A stretch of 64,000 nt of DNA from Kineosporiaceae bacterium (GCA_016713225.1 JADJPO010000004.1:62001-126000); one strand, 5' to 3'. Numbered from the stretch's first letter, positions 16,921 to 28,621 are shown. Notes: generated from the letters alone by a model not told the origin. A program made the numbers and translations.

Positions 16921-17537
16921 CAGTCGAAGATCGGACCCTGGGTGCGACTGCGCTTGAGCTCGTAGAACCCGGGCACCGAGGCCACGGCCACCGAACCGTC
17001 CCACAGCCGCGCCGCCAGCTCGCCCTTGGGCGCCGGGGTGACCACCGGACCGAAGAAGGCCACGCCGTTGACGGCGACCACCGGCGTGCCCACCTCGTCG
17101 CCGACCAGGGCCAGCGCCTCGGCCGTGCTGTCGCGCAGCATCTGGTCGAACTCGGAGCTGTGGGCCGCCTCGGCCAGTTCGGGCTTCAGGCCCACCTCGG
17201 CGAGTGCCTCGGCGAACACCTCCGGGTAGGTCGCGGCGTCCCCGCGCCCGCCCGGGTGGAACCGGTTGCCCAGGGCCGTGTAGAGCGGCAGCACGACGTC
17301 CTGGCCGTGTTCGGCGGCTGCGGCCGCCACCACCCTGACCGGCTGCCAGCCGGTCACCATCAAAGCCTGGTACTTCTCGGACAGGTCACGGCCCTCGTTC
17401 AACACCGACAGGCTCATGAAGTGCCAGCGCACGTCGACCGGACGAACCTGGGTCACCTCGAGCATCCAGCGTGAGGTCATCCAGGCCCAGGGGCAGATCG
17501 GGTCGAACCAGAAGTCGGCGACGTCGCGGTCACTCAT
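16920..17537 (-). CDS. DsbA family protein, mycothiol-dependent nitroreductase Rv2466c-like
   Basis: A 205-aa thioredoxin-fold protein. It begins MSDRDVADFWFDPICPWAW, nearly the opening of mycobacterial Rv2466c, whose active site is CPWC. Here the site is Cys15-Pro-Trp-Ala18, so the resolving Cys is missing and a monothiol, mycothiol-dependent mechanism is implied. The helical insertion (LYTALGNRFHPGGRGD) and cis-Pro region (VGTPVVAVNGVAFFGPVV) are present. It is divergent from pepN, as in M. tuberculosis, supporting the assignment. The frame is open 37 codons upstream but the added sequence is not conserved-looking. Confidence 0.85.
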   Translation of the reverse strand: MSDRDVADFWFDPICPWAWMTSRWMLEVTQVRPVDVRWHFMSLSVLNEGRDLSEKYQALMVTGWQPVRVVAAAAAEHGQDVVLPLYTALGNRFHPGGRGDAATYPEVFAEALAEVGLKPELAEAAHSSEFDQMLRDSTAEALALVGDEVGTPVVAVNGVAFFGPVVTPAPKGELAARLWDGSVAVASVPGFYELKRSRTQGPIFD

Positions 17538-17735
17538 GGGGCCAGGATCTCCTCGAGCGGGTCGAATGGGGCCGGCTGGGCCACCTCGGCAGGATAACCA
17601 CGCCGCCGACGGGTCCATTCCGGCCTCGAAGACCATCCCGCGTGTCACCTCGGTACGACATCGTTCGGCGACACACCGTCACGACACGTCGACCTCGCCG
17701 GGAAGTCGTCCCACCGGCCGTGGCAGGATCGCCTG

Positions 17736-20297
<2,562 letters not shown>

Positions 20298-20302
20298 CCC
20301 TC

Positions 20303-20354
20303 GATTGTGTGTGGTCGAACTGGGTTCATAGCCCCAGTTCGACCACACACAATC
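20303..20354. repeat. Second palindromic element, copy 1: perfect 22-nt arms
   Basis: Arms 20303-20324 and 20333-20354 are exact reverse complements (22 of 22) around an 8-nt spacer. CCCTC at 20298 and GAGGG at 20361 may extend the structure. It starts 5 nt past the pepN stop and ends 13 nt before the converging DUF559 stop, the right place for a bidirectional terminator. A degenerate copy is at 21372. Confidence 0.9.
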
Positions 20355-20367
20355 CATGGCGAGGGTG

Positions 20368-21318
20368 TCAGGCGGCTCGGGTGCGGGCCAGGTGATGGGC
20401 TCTGACCACCTGGTCCATGAAGGCATCCGGGGCCAGTCGCAGGCCGAGGACGGGGATGCGGAGCACCATGCGCCGGTCCAGGGTCACCTCGTTCTGGCGT
20501 AAGGCGTCATCGACCGGGTTCAACGCCTGCGCGTGATGCCCGCCGTCGATCTCCACCACCAGGCCCACGTCGGTGAACTCGACGTCGAGGTAGACCCGGC
20601 CACCCGGCCCACGACGCACCACCTGACGATCCGGCTCCGGCAGACCACGCTCACGGCAGCGCCGGGCGAAGTCGAGCTCACCCAACGACTGCGCGCCATC
20701 GCAGACATCACGCACCACCTGGTCGGGCAGAGCACGGCGCGGACTGTAGATCGTCGCCTCCCACGCCGCGAGCAGCCGGCCGGGCTCGACCAACCGTTGC
20801 TGCACCGGCAGACACACCAGCAGCGCTGCGGCGCGGTCGGTCCGAGCCCACTGCGCAGCATGCAGCGTGGCCCACTCGCGTCGCACGCGAGGTAGGCCAC
20901 CACCACTGACCACCGGAGGCATCCGCCGACGGCGACGCACCCGCACGCCTACCAGCCGCCGCGGCTGAGTACCGGCAGGCACCGACACATCGATCACGTC
21001 GGGGTCGAACCCCTTCAGACCGACGGCCAGCAGCGCCGCCGCACCGTCCAGCACCGCGCCTGATCCGCTCTCCCAGACCGCCTGCCACAACAGGCCCTCG
21101 CCCTGCACCGGTCCACTACCCGCGATCACGGTGTGCCGTCCCGCCTTGGCCCATCGACCAGCAGCCACCTCGGCACGAACCCCCTGCTCGTCGATGCCCA
21201 CACGTCGCAGGTCACGGCGATGCACGACACCAGCATGCCGAGCAGCAAGCGGAGCCACGAGCTCAGCCCGACGACGTCGCGGCGGCATCGACTCCACGAG
21301 GCCATCCTGCCCAGCCAC
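20368..21318 (-). CDS. DUF559 endonuclease-fold protein with AbiEi-like N-terminal domain
   Basis: A 316-aa protein of a type widespread as solitary genes in actinobacteria. Residues about 15-60 form a winged-helix antitoxin-like domain (ELVAPLAARHAGVVHRRDLRRVGI). The C-terminal 100 residues contain YLDVEFTDVGLVVEIDGGHHAQ and LRQNEVTLDRRMVLRIPVLGLR, the Vsr/DUF559 restriction-endonuclease-like core with its acidic residues (DVEF..VEIDG). No partner toxin gene is adjacent. Function is unproven; DNA cleavage or abortive infection is speculative. Both flanks carry copies of the second palindromic element. Confidence 0.75.
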   Translation of the reverse strand: MAGQDGLVESMPPRRRRAELVAPLAARHAGVVHRRDLRRVGIDEQGVRAEVAAGRWAKAGRHTVIAGSGPVQGEGLLWQAVWESGSGAVLDGAAALLAVGLKGFDPDVIDVSVPAGTQPRRLVGVRVRRRRRMPPVVSGGGLPRVRREWATLHAAQWARTDRAAALLVCLPVQQRLVEPGRLLAAWEATIYSPRRALPDQVVRDVCDGAQSLGELDFARRCRERGLPEPDRQVVRRGPGGRVYLDVEFTDVGLVVEIDGGHHAQALNPVDDALRQNEVTLDRRMVLRIPVLGLRLAPDAFMDQVVRAHHLARTRAA

Positions 21319-21371
21319 GCGAGCCAGCGCAGCCGCCAGCCCTCACCCTGTGGACAACGCGCTGCACCAAG

Positions 21372-21423
21372 GATTGTGTGCGGCAGAACTGACGCCATAG
21401 CCCCAGTTCGACCACACACAATC
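21372..21423. repeat. Second palindromic element, copy 2: one degenerate arm
   Basis: The right arm 21402-21423 is identical to that of the copy at 20333, and identity extends over the spacer for about 28 nt. The left arm 21372-21393 matches the expected complement at 17 of 22 positions. GTGCGGCAG occurs both inside the left arm (21378) and just after the right arm (21424). It lies 15 nt beyond the malQ stop and upstream of the DUF559 gene. Confidence 0.82.
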
Positions 21424-21438
21424 GTGCGGCAGTGATGG

Positions 21439-24165
21439 CTAGCGGCCGTTGACCGTTCGGGCGAGGGATGCCGAGCGGACGGAGGCCATGACGTCCTCCA
21501 GCAGCACGGGCCGGCCGACACCATCGGCCAGGGGCAGCCGCCAGTTCGGGTACTCCTCATCGGTGCCCGGCTGGTTGATGGTGCGTCGATCCCCCACGGC
21601 ATCGGCCAGGGCGACCCCCAGCAGCTTGGCCGGCGTCCAGGTCAGGTACCGGTGCAGCGCCTCGACCCGTTCGCGCTCGCTCGACTCCTCACCCAGCAGA
21701 CCGAGTTCGCGCAGCTGTGCCAGCACGGCGGCGCGGTCGGCCTCGTCGACAGCGATCTCCTCGGCCACCGGCCGGGTGAGCAGGCCGAGCCGGTCACGCA
21801 GCTCGATGTGCTCACCGGCCAGATAGCCCGCGGTGGGGGGCAGGTCGTGGGTGGTCACCGTGGCCAGGCACAACTCACGCCACGCCTGCGGCCGCAACGG
21901 CCGGCCCTCGTGGTCGCGCTCGAACCACAGGATCGAGGTGCCCAACAGGCCCCGCTCGCGCAGGTAGTCCCGCGCCCACGGCTCGACGGTGCCCAGGTCC
22001 TCGCCGACCACGAACGCCCCGTTGCGCTGGGCCTCCAGCGCCAGGATGCCGATCAGCGCCTCGTGGTCGTACCGGACATAGGTGCCCGCACCGGCGTGGG
22101 TGTCACGCGGAATCCACCACAACCGGAACAACCCGATGATGTGGTCGACCCGCAGCCCACCGGCATGGCGCAGCACCGTGCGCAGCATGTCCCGATACGG
22201 CGCATACCCCAACTGCGCCAACCGGTCCGGACGCCACGGCGGCTGACTCCAGTCCTGGCCCTGCTGGTTGAAGGCGTCCGGCGGCGCCCCGACACTCACA
22301 TCGCCCGCGAGCACGTCGGCCAGTGCCCAGGCGTCCGCGCCGTCCGGGTGGACCCCGACGGCCAGGTCGTGCACGATGCCGATCTGCATGCCGGCCTCGC
22401 GCGCCAGGCGCTGGGTGGTGGCCATCTGCTCGTCCAGGCACCACTGCAACCACATGTGGAACTGCACCCGCTCGGCCAGTTCCTCACGCAACTGCGCCAC
22501 GGCGTGCGAGCGCGCGTCCAGGGCATGCGTCGGCCAGGCGGCCATCGGCAGCCCGTACTGCTCGGCCAGCGCGCACCAGGTGGCGAAGTCGAGCAGACCC
22601 TCGCCCTCGCGATCGCAGTACGCCTCGAACGAGGCCTGCCTCGAGCGTGACCGAGGCTGGGCGAAGACGGTCTCGAGGGAGGCTCGTTTGGCCTCCCACA
22701 CGCCGTCCCGGTCGAGCTCACCCGGGTCACCGTTCAGACCGCGCATCGCCTCGGCCTGCCACTCGATCAGCGCCCGGTCCGTGGACGGCATGTAGGCCAC
22801 CTCACGGATGTCCTCCACCCGCAGGTAGATCGGGTTGACGAAGCGGCGGGTGGCGGGCAGGTAGGGCGAGGCCTCCATCGGGGGAATCGGCTCCGCGGCG
22901 TGCATCGGGTTGACCAGCACGAAGTCGGCACCGTGGTCACGGGCACTCCACGCGGCCAGCTCGGCCAGGTCGGCCAGGTCACCCAGGCCCCAGGAGTACT
23001 GCGATCGCACCGAGTACAGCTGGGTCATGAATCCCCAGGCCCGCGAGGTCGCCAGCACGGGCGGCAGGTCGAGGCGCTGCGGCGTGATCACGAGCGGCCG
23101 GTCGTCCTCCCCGCCGGGGAAGCGCGCGCGCAATCGGTGCCAGCCCAGCGGCAGATCACCCGGGACGGCGAACTCGGCCTCACCGACCAACCGGCCGTCG
23201 ATCTCGCGGGGATCGACCCAGTTCTCCTCCTGCGGCAGCGCGAACAGACCACCGTCCTCGAGCTCGACCCACACCTCCACCGGGCTGCCGTGGTCGACGT
23301 GCACCAGCACGCGGCCGCGAGAGCCCTGCCGCACCACGAGGACGTCGGGCAACACCTGTCGCCACGGCCGGTCCCTGACCTCGGCGAGCGAGCGGGAGAT
23401 GGCCGCCTCCGAGGAGGCATCGACGTCCATGGCCGCCAGCACCGACAGGATCGTCGAGCGCGGCACGACCGTGTGACGGCCCTGCCAGTCCCAGAACTCG
23501 GTGGCCACGCCATGGGCCTGGGCGAGCTCGACCAGAGCCGGGAACAGCGACTGATCACCCTCGTTCGGCACCGCCGCCCGTCGGGCCCGGGCAGGGGCCG
23601 CCGGGGCCTGCGCGGGCTGAACCGCCGAAGCCGGACGCGGGGCAGGCTGCGGGGTGGCCGGAACGGAGGCAGCGGCCGCGGCGGGCGCCTGCGCCGGACG
23701 CTGGGCGGCGGCGGGCTGGGCCGGACGGGCCTGCGCCGGCTGGTGAGTCGGCTGGAGCGCCGGTTGCTTGGTGGGTTGCTGAGCCGGACGGACCGCAGCG
23801 GCGCGTGGGGCCGCCGGCGCCTTCTCGGCCTGAGGTGCCGCCTGGGGTGCCGCCTGAGGTGCCGCCTGAGGTGCCGCCTGGGGAGCTGCCGCGGGTGCCG
23901 CGGTCTTGGCCGGCGCCTTGGCGGGCGCTGGCGCGGGCGCCTTGGCCGAGGCCTTGCTCGCCTGACCGGACGCCGCGGCGTCGCCGCCGGCGGGCGCGGC
24001 AGCCGGGCTCTCGCCGTCCGGGGCCGCACCGCCGGCCCGCGCCGGAGCGGGCTTCTGACCGGCCGATTGCTTGCCCGCCGCCCGGTCCGAAACAGTCTCG
24101 GACGCGGCGGACCGAGCCTGGGGATCCGGCTCTGGGGCAGCCTGGGGCGCGTGGGCGTCACTCAC
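21439..24165 (-). CDS. malQ: 4-alpha-glucanotransferase with long Ala/Pro/Gln-rich N-terminal extension
   Basis: A 908-aa GH77 amylomaltase, which transfers alpha-1,4-glucan segments in maltodextrin and glycogen metabolism. The conserved part starts near residue 203 (LFPALVELAQAHGVATEFWDWQGRH) and includes YSWGLGDLADL, DFVLVNPMHA, FWMWLQW-type helices, GGLRVDHIIGLFRLWWIP, VVGEDLGTVEP and TTHDLPPTAGYL. The first 200 residues are a low-complexity tract with AAPQ tandem repeats, absent from typical MalQ proteins of about 700 aa. GTG at 24165 (VSDAHAPQ) is preferred; the frame continues 43 codons upstream. It diverges from the prolyl oligopeptidase gene. Confidence 0.88.
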   Translation of the reverse strand: MSDAHAPQAAPEPDPQARSAASETVSDRAAGKQSAGQKPAPARAGGAAPDGESPAAAPAGGDAAASGQASKASAKAPAPAPAKAPAKTAAPAAAPQAAPQAAPQAAPQAAPQAEKAPAAPRAAAVRPAQQPTKQPALQPTHQPAQARPAQPAAAQRPAQAPAAAAASVPATPQPAPRPASAVQPAQAPAAPARARRAAVPNEGDQSLFPALVELAQAHGVATEFWDWQGRHTVVPRSTILSVLAAMDVDASSEAAISRSLAEVRDRPWRQVLPDVLVVRQGSRGRVLVHVDHGSPVEVWVELEDGGLFALPQEENWVDPREIDGRLVGEAEFAVPGDLPLGWHRLRARFPGGEDDRPLVITPQRLDLPPVLATSRAWGFMTQLYSVRSQYSWGLGDLADLAELAAWSARDHGADFVLVNPMHAAEPIPPMEASPYLPATRRFVNPIYLRVEDIREVAYMPSTDRALIEWQAEAMRGLNGDPGELDRDGVWEAKRASLETVFAQPRSRSRQASFEAYCDREGEGLLDFATWCALAEQYGLPMAAWPTHALDARSHAVAQLREELAERVQFHMWLQWCLDEQMATTQRLAREAGMQIGIVHDLAVGVHPDGADAWALADVLAGDVSVGAPPDAFNQQGQDWSQPPWRPDRLAQLGYAPYRDMLRTVLRHAGGLRVDHIIGLFRLWWIPRDTHAGAGTYVRYDHEALIGILALEAQRNGAFVVGEDLGTVEPWARDYLRERGLLGTSILWFERDHEGRPLRPQAWRELCLATVTTHDLPPTAGYLAGEHIELRDRLGLLTRPVAEEIAVDEADRAAVLAQLRELGLLGEESSERERVEALHRYLTWTPAKLLGVALADAVGDRRTINQPGTDEEYPNWRLPLADGVGRPVLLEDVMASVRSASLARTVNGR
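23831..23890 (-). repeat. Five imperfect 12-bp tandem units in the malQ linker
   Basis: The unit TGRGGTGCCGCC on the forward strand encodes AAPQ repeats on the reverse strand. It is in frame, so length variation would change only the disordered linker. Confidence 0.8.
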
Positions 24166-24383
24166 GCTTGGGCATCCTGCCAGACCCGGCCCCTCCGAGC
24201 CGAGCCCGCGGGCATCGTGACAGGGTCCCGGGACCTCAGGTGAAGGCCTCCCGGCGTGAATTGCCGACCCCTGGGAGACGAACAGTCGGCGCATCGCGGG
24301 CGTGTCGCCCCGCGACGCCCACGCTGCCCTCGCCTCGCCCCGCCTGCCCGGCAGGGCGATCCGGGGCGCCTACCCTGGCCGCC

Positions 24384-26582
24384 ATGAGCAGTCCTGCCGA
24401 ACCCGACACCACTGCCCCACGCGACGACATCGTCGAGGTGATCCACGGACGACGCGTCGCCGACCCCTACCGCTGGCTCGAGGATGCCGACGACGAGCGC
24501 ACCAGGGCCTGGTCGGCGTCCCAGGACGCGCTCTATGCCGAACGGCTGGGTACCTGGACGACCCGGGAGCACTTCGAGACCCGGATCACCCAGCTGCTGG
24601 GTGCCGGGATGATCGGGGTGCCGATCTGGCGGGGGGCGCGCCGGTTCCAGATGCGCCGCGAGGCCGGCCAGGAGCACGCCGTCCTGGTCGTGAGCGAGCC
24701 CGACACCGGCGAGCGAGTGCTGATCGACCCGATGGTGATCGATCCCACAGGCCTGACGACGTTGGACACCTGGCAGCCCAGCAAGGAGGGCGATCTGCTC
24801 GCCTACCAGATCTCGGTCGGCGGCACCGAGGAGAGCGTGCTGCAGGTGATCGACGTGGCCACCGGCGCTGTGGTCGACGGGCCGATCGATCGCGCGCGCT
24901 ACTCACCCGTGGCGTTCCTGCCGGGCGGCCGGGCCTACTACTACGTCCGCCGGCTGGCCCCCGAGCTGGTGCCCGAGGGGGAGGGCCAGTTCCACCGCCG
25001 GGTCTACCTGCACCGGCTGGGCACCGACCCGGCCCAGGACGTCGAGATCTTCGGTGCACAGCAGGACCCGCGCAGCTATTTCGGCGTCGGCCTCTCGCGC
25101 GACGGTCGCTGGCTGACCGTGTCGTCCTCGACGGGCACCGCACCACGCAACGACCTGTGGATCGCCGAGATCTCGGCGGCGACGGACCAGGCCGACCCGC
25201 AGCTGGGTCACCCGGCGCTCACCGACCCCGCGTGGGTGCCGATCACCGTCGGCCTGGACGCCCAGACCGGCGTCCACATCGGACGCGACGGCCGGCTGTA
25301 TGTCGCCACCGACCTGGACGCCCCCCGCGGCCGGTTCGCGGTCACCGACCCGCACGATCCGGCGCCACACACCTGGCGCACCCTGCTGATCGGCGGCTCC
25401 GACGGGGTGGACGGGGTGGACGGCCCCGACGCGCGGGTGCTGGCCGACACCGCGATCCTGGACGGCGACGAGCTCACCGAGCCGCTGCTGCTGGCCTCCT
25501 GGACCCGACACGCCGTCGGCGAACTGACCGTGCACCGCCTCGCCACCGGCGAACAACTGGACGGCGCCCGCGGCCGGGTGGAGCTGCCGGGCCTGGGCAC
25601 CCTCGGCGGACTCGTGGAACGGCCCGAGGGCGGCCCACAGGTGTGGTTCGGCTACACCGACCACACCACGCCCCAGCACATCCACTGCTACGACGCCCGC
25701 ACCGGCGAGGTGTCCCTGTTCGCCACCCCGCCCGGGGCCTCGACCGGGCTGGTGGCGCCGAGGGTGGCGGTGCGCACCGACCTGGTGCCCTTCACGTCGG
25801 CCGACGGCACCACGGTGCGGATGTTCGTGATCCGCCGCGACGAGCCGGCCGCCCCCGCCGGGCCGGCACCGACGATCCTGTACGGCTACGGCGGCTTCGG
25901 GGTATCGCTCACCCCGGGCTATTCGGCGGGCATCCTGGCCTGGGTCGAGGCCGGTGGCGTCTACGCAGTGGCCAACCTGCGCGGCGGCACCGAGGAGGGC
26001 GAGGCCTGGCACCGCGACGGGATGCTGGCGCACAAGCACCACGTCTTCGAGGACTTCGAGGCCGCGGCGGAGCACCTGATCGCGGCCGGCGTCACCACCC
26101 CCGCTCACCTGGCCATCAGTGGCGGGTCCAACGGTGGCCTGCTGGTCGGGGCCGCGCTCACGCGCCGTCCGGAGCTGTTCCGGGCCGTGGTGTGTTCGGC
26201 GCCGCTGCTCGACATGGTGCGCTACGAGAAGTTCGGCCTCGGGTCGACCTGGAACGTCGAGTACGGCTCGGCCGAGCTGGCCGAGGAGTTCGGCTGGCTG
26301 ATCGGGTACTCGCCCTACCACCAGGTGCGCGAGCACACCGCGTACCCCGCGACGCTGTTCACGGTGTTCGACGGTGACACCCGCGTCGACCCGCTGCACG
26401 CCCGCAAGTTGTGCGCGACGCTGCAGTACGCGACGTCCGCCGATCCACGGCAGGCGCCGATCCTGATCCGGGCCGAGAAGGACGTCGGCCACGGTGCCCG
26501 GGCCCTGTCGCGCTCGGTGGCGCTGTCGGGCGAGACCATGGCGTTCACCGCGCACCACACCGGATTGACGGTGGCGCCGTGA
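24384..26582 (+). CDS. Prolyl oligopeptidase family serine peptidase (S9A)
   Basis: A 732-aa peptidase cleaving short peptides, probably after proline. It opens with the family signature VADPYRWLEDADDERT. A seven-bladed propeller fills about 70-440, then the alpha/beta hydrolase domain carries the oxyanion segment YGYGGFGVSLTPGY, NLRGGTEEGEAWHRDG, the nucleophile in GGSNGGLLVGA (about residue 580), Asp in DGDTRVDPLHA (about 665) and His in DVGHGARA (about 702). No signal peptide is seen. ATG at 24384 directly begins the recognisable protein; longer forward frames overlap malQ. Its stop overlaps the MscS gene start (GTGA), indicating co-translation. Confidence 0.92.
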   Translation: MSSPAEPDTTAPRDDIVEVIHGRRVADPYRWLEDADDERTRAWSASQDALYAERLGTWTTREHFETRITQLLGAGMIGVPIWRGARRFQMRREAGQEHAVLVVSEPDTGERVLIDPMVIDPTGLTTLDTWQPSKEGDLLAYQISVGGTEESVLQVIDVATGAVVDGPIDRARYSPVAFLPGGRAYYYVRRLAPELVPEGEGQFHRRVYLHRLGTDPAQDVEIFGAQQDPRSYFGVGLSRDGRWLTVSSSTGTAPRNDLWIAEISAATDQADPQLGHPALTDPAWVPITVGLDAQTGVHIGRDGRLYVATDLDAPRGRFAVTDPHDPAPHTWRTLLIGGSDGVDGVDGPDARVLADTAILDGDELTEPLLLASWTRHAVGELTVHRLATGEQLDGARGRVELPGLGTLGGLVERPEGGPQVWFGYTDHTTPQHIHCYDARTGEVSLFATPPGASTGLVAPRVAVRTDLVPFTSADGTTVRMFVIRRDEPAAPAGPAPTILYGYGGFGVSLTPGYSAGILAWVEAGGVYAVANLRGGTEEGEAWHRDGMLAHKHHVFEDFEAAAEHLIAAGVTTPAHLAISGGSNGGLLVGAALTRRPELFRAVVCSAPLLDMVRYEKFGLGSTWNVEYGSAELAEEFGWLIGYSPYHQVREHTAYPATLFTVFDGDTRVDPLHARKLCATLQYATSADPRQAPILIRAEKDVGHGARALSRSVALSGETMAFTAHHTGLTVAP

Positions 26583-27508
26583 CGACGGCCGGCCTGATCC
26601 CGGCACGCTGGCCCTGGAACGGCACCTGGGCCGACCCGCTGTTCGGCGTCCCGCTGCGGATCGTCGCGATCGTGGTGGCCGGGGTGGTGGCCCGCTACCT
26701 GGCCCACCGCCTGATCGATCGCATCGTGCGGGGCATTGCCGCCGGCACCGCCGGGCTGGCCCGGTTCGAGGATCGGGTCAGCGTGACGCGCATCGTCGCC
26801 GCCCCGCTGCTGATGGAGCGTCGCGAACAGCGCGCCCGCACCACCGCCTCGGTGCTGCAGAGCCTGGCGACGGCGGTGATCAGCACGGTGGTGCTGCTCA
26901 CCGTGATGGACGTGCTCTCGATCCCGGTGGCACCGCTGCTGGCCAGCGCCGGGATCGTGGGCGTGGCCGTGGGCTTCGGCGCGCAGTCGCTGGTCAAGGA
27001 CGTGATCAGCGGCCTGTTCATGATCGTCGAGGATCAGTACGGCGTCGGGGACGACGTCGAGCTGGCCGGGGTCAAGGGCGTGGTCGAGGCGGTGGGGCTG
27101 CGGGTGACCCGCCTGCGGGCGCACGACGGCACGGTCTGGTACGTGCGCAACGGTGAGGTGCTGCGGGTGGGTAATGCCTCGCAGGGCTGGTCGCACGCCA
27201 CGCTGGACGTCGCCGTGGCCTACGACGCGGACGTCGAGCGCGCCTCGGACGTGCTGCTCGAGGTGGCCCAGGAGGTGGCGCAACAGCAGGGTCTGGCCGA
27301 CCGGGTGCTCGACCCGCCCAAGGTGGTCGGGGTGCAGCAGCTCACCGCAGAGGCGGTCGTGTTGCGCCTCGAGGTGCGCACCGAGGCCGAGGCCCAGGAC
27401 GACGTCGCTCGCGAACTGCGCCGGCGGATCAAGCAGCGGTTCGATGCGGACGGCATCGCCCTGGCCCCGAGCCTCGACCACTCACCGTCCGGCCCCCGGA
27501 CCCGCTGA
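26579..27508 (+). CDS. MscS family mechanosensitive ion channel
   Basis: A 309-aa small-conductance mechanosensitive channel. Membrane segments lie near residues 22-42 (VPLRIVAIVVAGVVARYLA) and 95-118, followed by the pore helix region LASAGIVGVAVGFGAQSLVKDVISGLFMIVEDQYGVGD, the TM3 and beta-domain signature of MscS. The C-terminal alpha/beta vestibule ends near residue 295. The GTG start overlaps the prolyl oligopeptidase stop by 4 nt. Such channels release solutes on hypo-osmotic shock; the coupling to a peptidase is probably only positional. Confidence 0.9.
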   Translation: MTTAGLIPARWPWNGTWADPLFGVPLRIVAIVVAGVVARYLAHRLIDRIVRGIAAGTAGLARFEDRVSVTRIVAAPLLMERREQRARTTASVLQSLATAVISTVVLLTVMDVLSIPVAPLLASAGIVGVAVGFGAQSLVKDVISGLFMIVEDQYGVGDDVELAGVKGVVEAVGLRVTRLRAHDGTVWYVRNGEVLRVGNASQGWSHATLDVAVAYDADVERASDVLLEVAQEVAQQQGLADRVLDPPKVVGVQQLTAEAVVLRLEVRTEAEAQDDVARELRRRIKQRFDADGIALAPSLDHSPSGPRTR

Positions 27509-27554
27509 CCCGCTGACAGCCGCCTCGGTTCACCATGGGGTTCACAATGGAGGG

Positions 27555-27956
27555 GTGGAGACCCAGGACACCGCGGCCGCGACCAGCTTCTACGAGCTCA
27601 TCGGCGGCCACGACACCTTCGTGCGGCTGATCGACGCGTTCTACGAGGGCGTCGCCACGGACGAGCTGTTGCGCCCGATGTACCCGGCCGACGACCTCGG
27701 CCCGGCCAAGGAACGGCTGCGGATGTTCCTGGAGCAGTACTGGGGCGGCCCCACCACGTACAGCGAGCAACGGGGCCACCCCCGGCTGCGGATGCGTCAT
27801 GCGCCGTTCCCGGTCGGGCCGGCCGCCCGCGATCACTGGCTCTCGCACATGCGGGTCGCGGTCGACGCGTTGCACCTGCCGCCGCCGCAGGCCGCCGTAC
27901 TGTGGGACTACCTGGAGCGGGCGGCGATCAGCCTGGTCAATCAGCGCGAGGGCTGA
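27555..27956 (+). CDS. glbO: Group II truncated haemoglobin O
   Basis: A 133-aa globin very similar to mycobacterial GlbO. The stretches MYPADDLGPAKERLRMFLEQYWGGP, TYSEQRGHPRLRMRH and DYLERAAISLVN are diagnostic: Tyr in QYWGGP-TYSEQ (distal side), proximal His in GHPRLRMRHAPF and Trp-G8-type WLSHM. It probably binds O2 and peroxide at the membrane and supports respiration or oxidative defence. GTG at 27555 directly follows GGAGG, too close for normal initiation, so the message may be leaderless or an unrecognised start may be used. Its neighbourhood with pepN matches the mycobacterial order. Confidence 0.93.
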   Translation: METQDTAAATSFYELIGGHDTFVRLIDAFYEGVATDELLRPMYPADDLGPAKERLRMFLEQYWGGPTTYSEQRGHPRLRMRHAPFPVGPAARDHWLSHMRVAVDALHLPPPQAAVLWDYLERAAISLVNQREG

Positions 27957-28008
27957 GGCGACCGGTCGACCACTCGACCGGCCGCTCGACCGGCACGGAG
28001 GGGGCGAT

Positions 28009-28476
28009 GTGGAGGAGTCCTTCGACACCCGGCGCATCGGGCTGGATCGGCTCTCCCTCGGTCACCCTCGCCGCCACGTCCTGCACACCTATCGCCGCGA
28101 CGGGTGCCAGGTGGTGGTGCTGCGCGGGGAACTCGATCTCTACACCGGCCCGGCCCTGCGCCGCCTGATGAGAGAGATCGCCCAGAGCGACCCGGTGGCC
28201 CGGGTGGTGGTCGACATGACCGAGCTGAGCTTCCTGGACTCCTCGGGTCTCGGGGTTCTGATCGGCGGGCTGCGCCGGCTGCGAGCGAGCGGCGGCAGTA
28301 TGCACCTGGCCGGATGCCGCGGCCCCGTGCGCGACGTCCTGACCATCACGGGGTTGCACCAGGCCTTCCCGATCCACGACGACCTGCCCCGGGCACTGGC
28401 CGCTGCAGCCGGGCTCTCCGGCCCGGCCGGCCCGAGCCATGATGCCGATGACCCGTCACCTTCTACCGGTGTGTAA
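28009..28476 (+). CDS. STAS domain anti-sigma factor antagonist
   Basis: A 155-aa SpoIIAA/RsbV-like protein. After about 25 N-terminal residues the STAS fold runs CQVVVLRGELDLYTGPALRRLMREI and VVVDMTELSFLDSSGLGVLIGGLRRLR, where the DSSGLG Ser is the kinase and phosphatase target. It would bind an anti-sigma kinase and release a sigma factor when dephosphorylated. GTG at 28009 has GGAGGGGG upstream; the ATG two bases earlier is out of frame. No anti-sigma kinase is adjacent, though an SpoIIE phosphatase is encoded at 10320. Confidence 0.85.
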   Translation: MEESFDTRRIGLDRLSLGHPRRHVLHTYRRDGCQVVVLRGELDLYTGPALRRLMREIAQSDPVARVVVDMTELSFLDSSGLGVLIGGLRRLRASGGSMHLAGCRGPVRDVLTITGLHQAFPIHDDLPRALAAAAGLSGPAGPSHDADDPSPSTGV

Positions 28477-28521
28477 CGAAGAGGCGACCCAGCGCGAATG
28501 AACCCCCGGAGGTCAGGACGT

Positions 28522-28546
28522 CGGTGAAGGGGAGGGGTCTTCACCG
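28522..28546. terminator. Hairpin between converging STAS and quinone-reductase genes
   Basis: CGGTGAAG at 28522-28529 and CTTCACCG at 28539-28546 form a perfect 8-bp stem with a 9-nt loop, in the 145-nt gap between two converging genes. No strong T run follows on either side. Confidence 0.5.
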
Positions 28547-28621
28547 CCGTCTTCCTCCGCCCGACGCAACCAGACCCCGACCGGACCCCGCCCGACCCGG
28601 CCCACCCGGCCCGTGGAGGGC

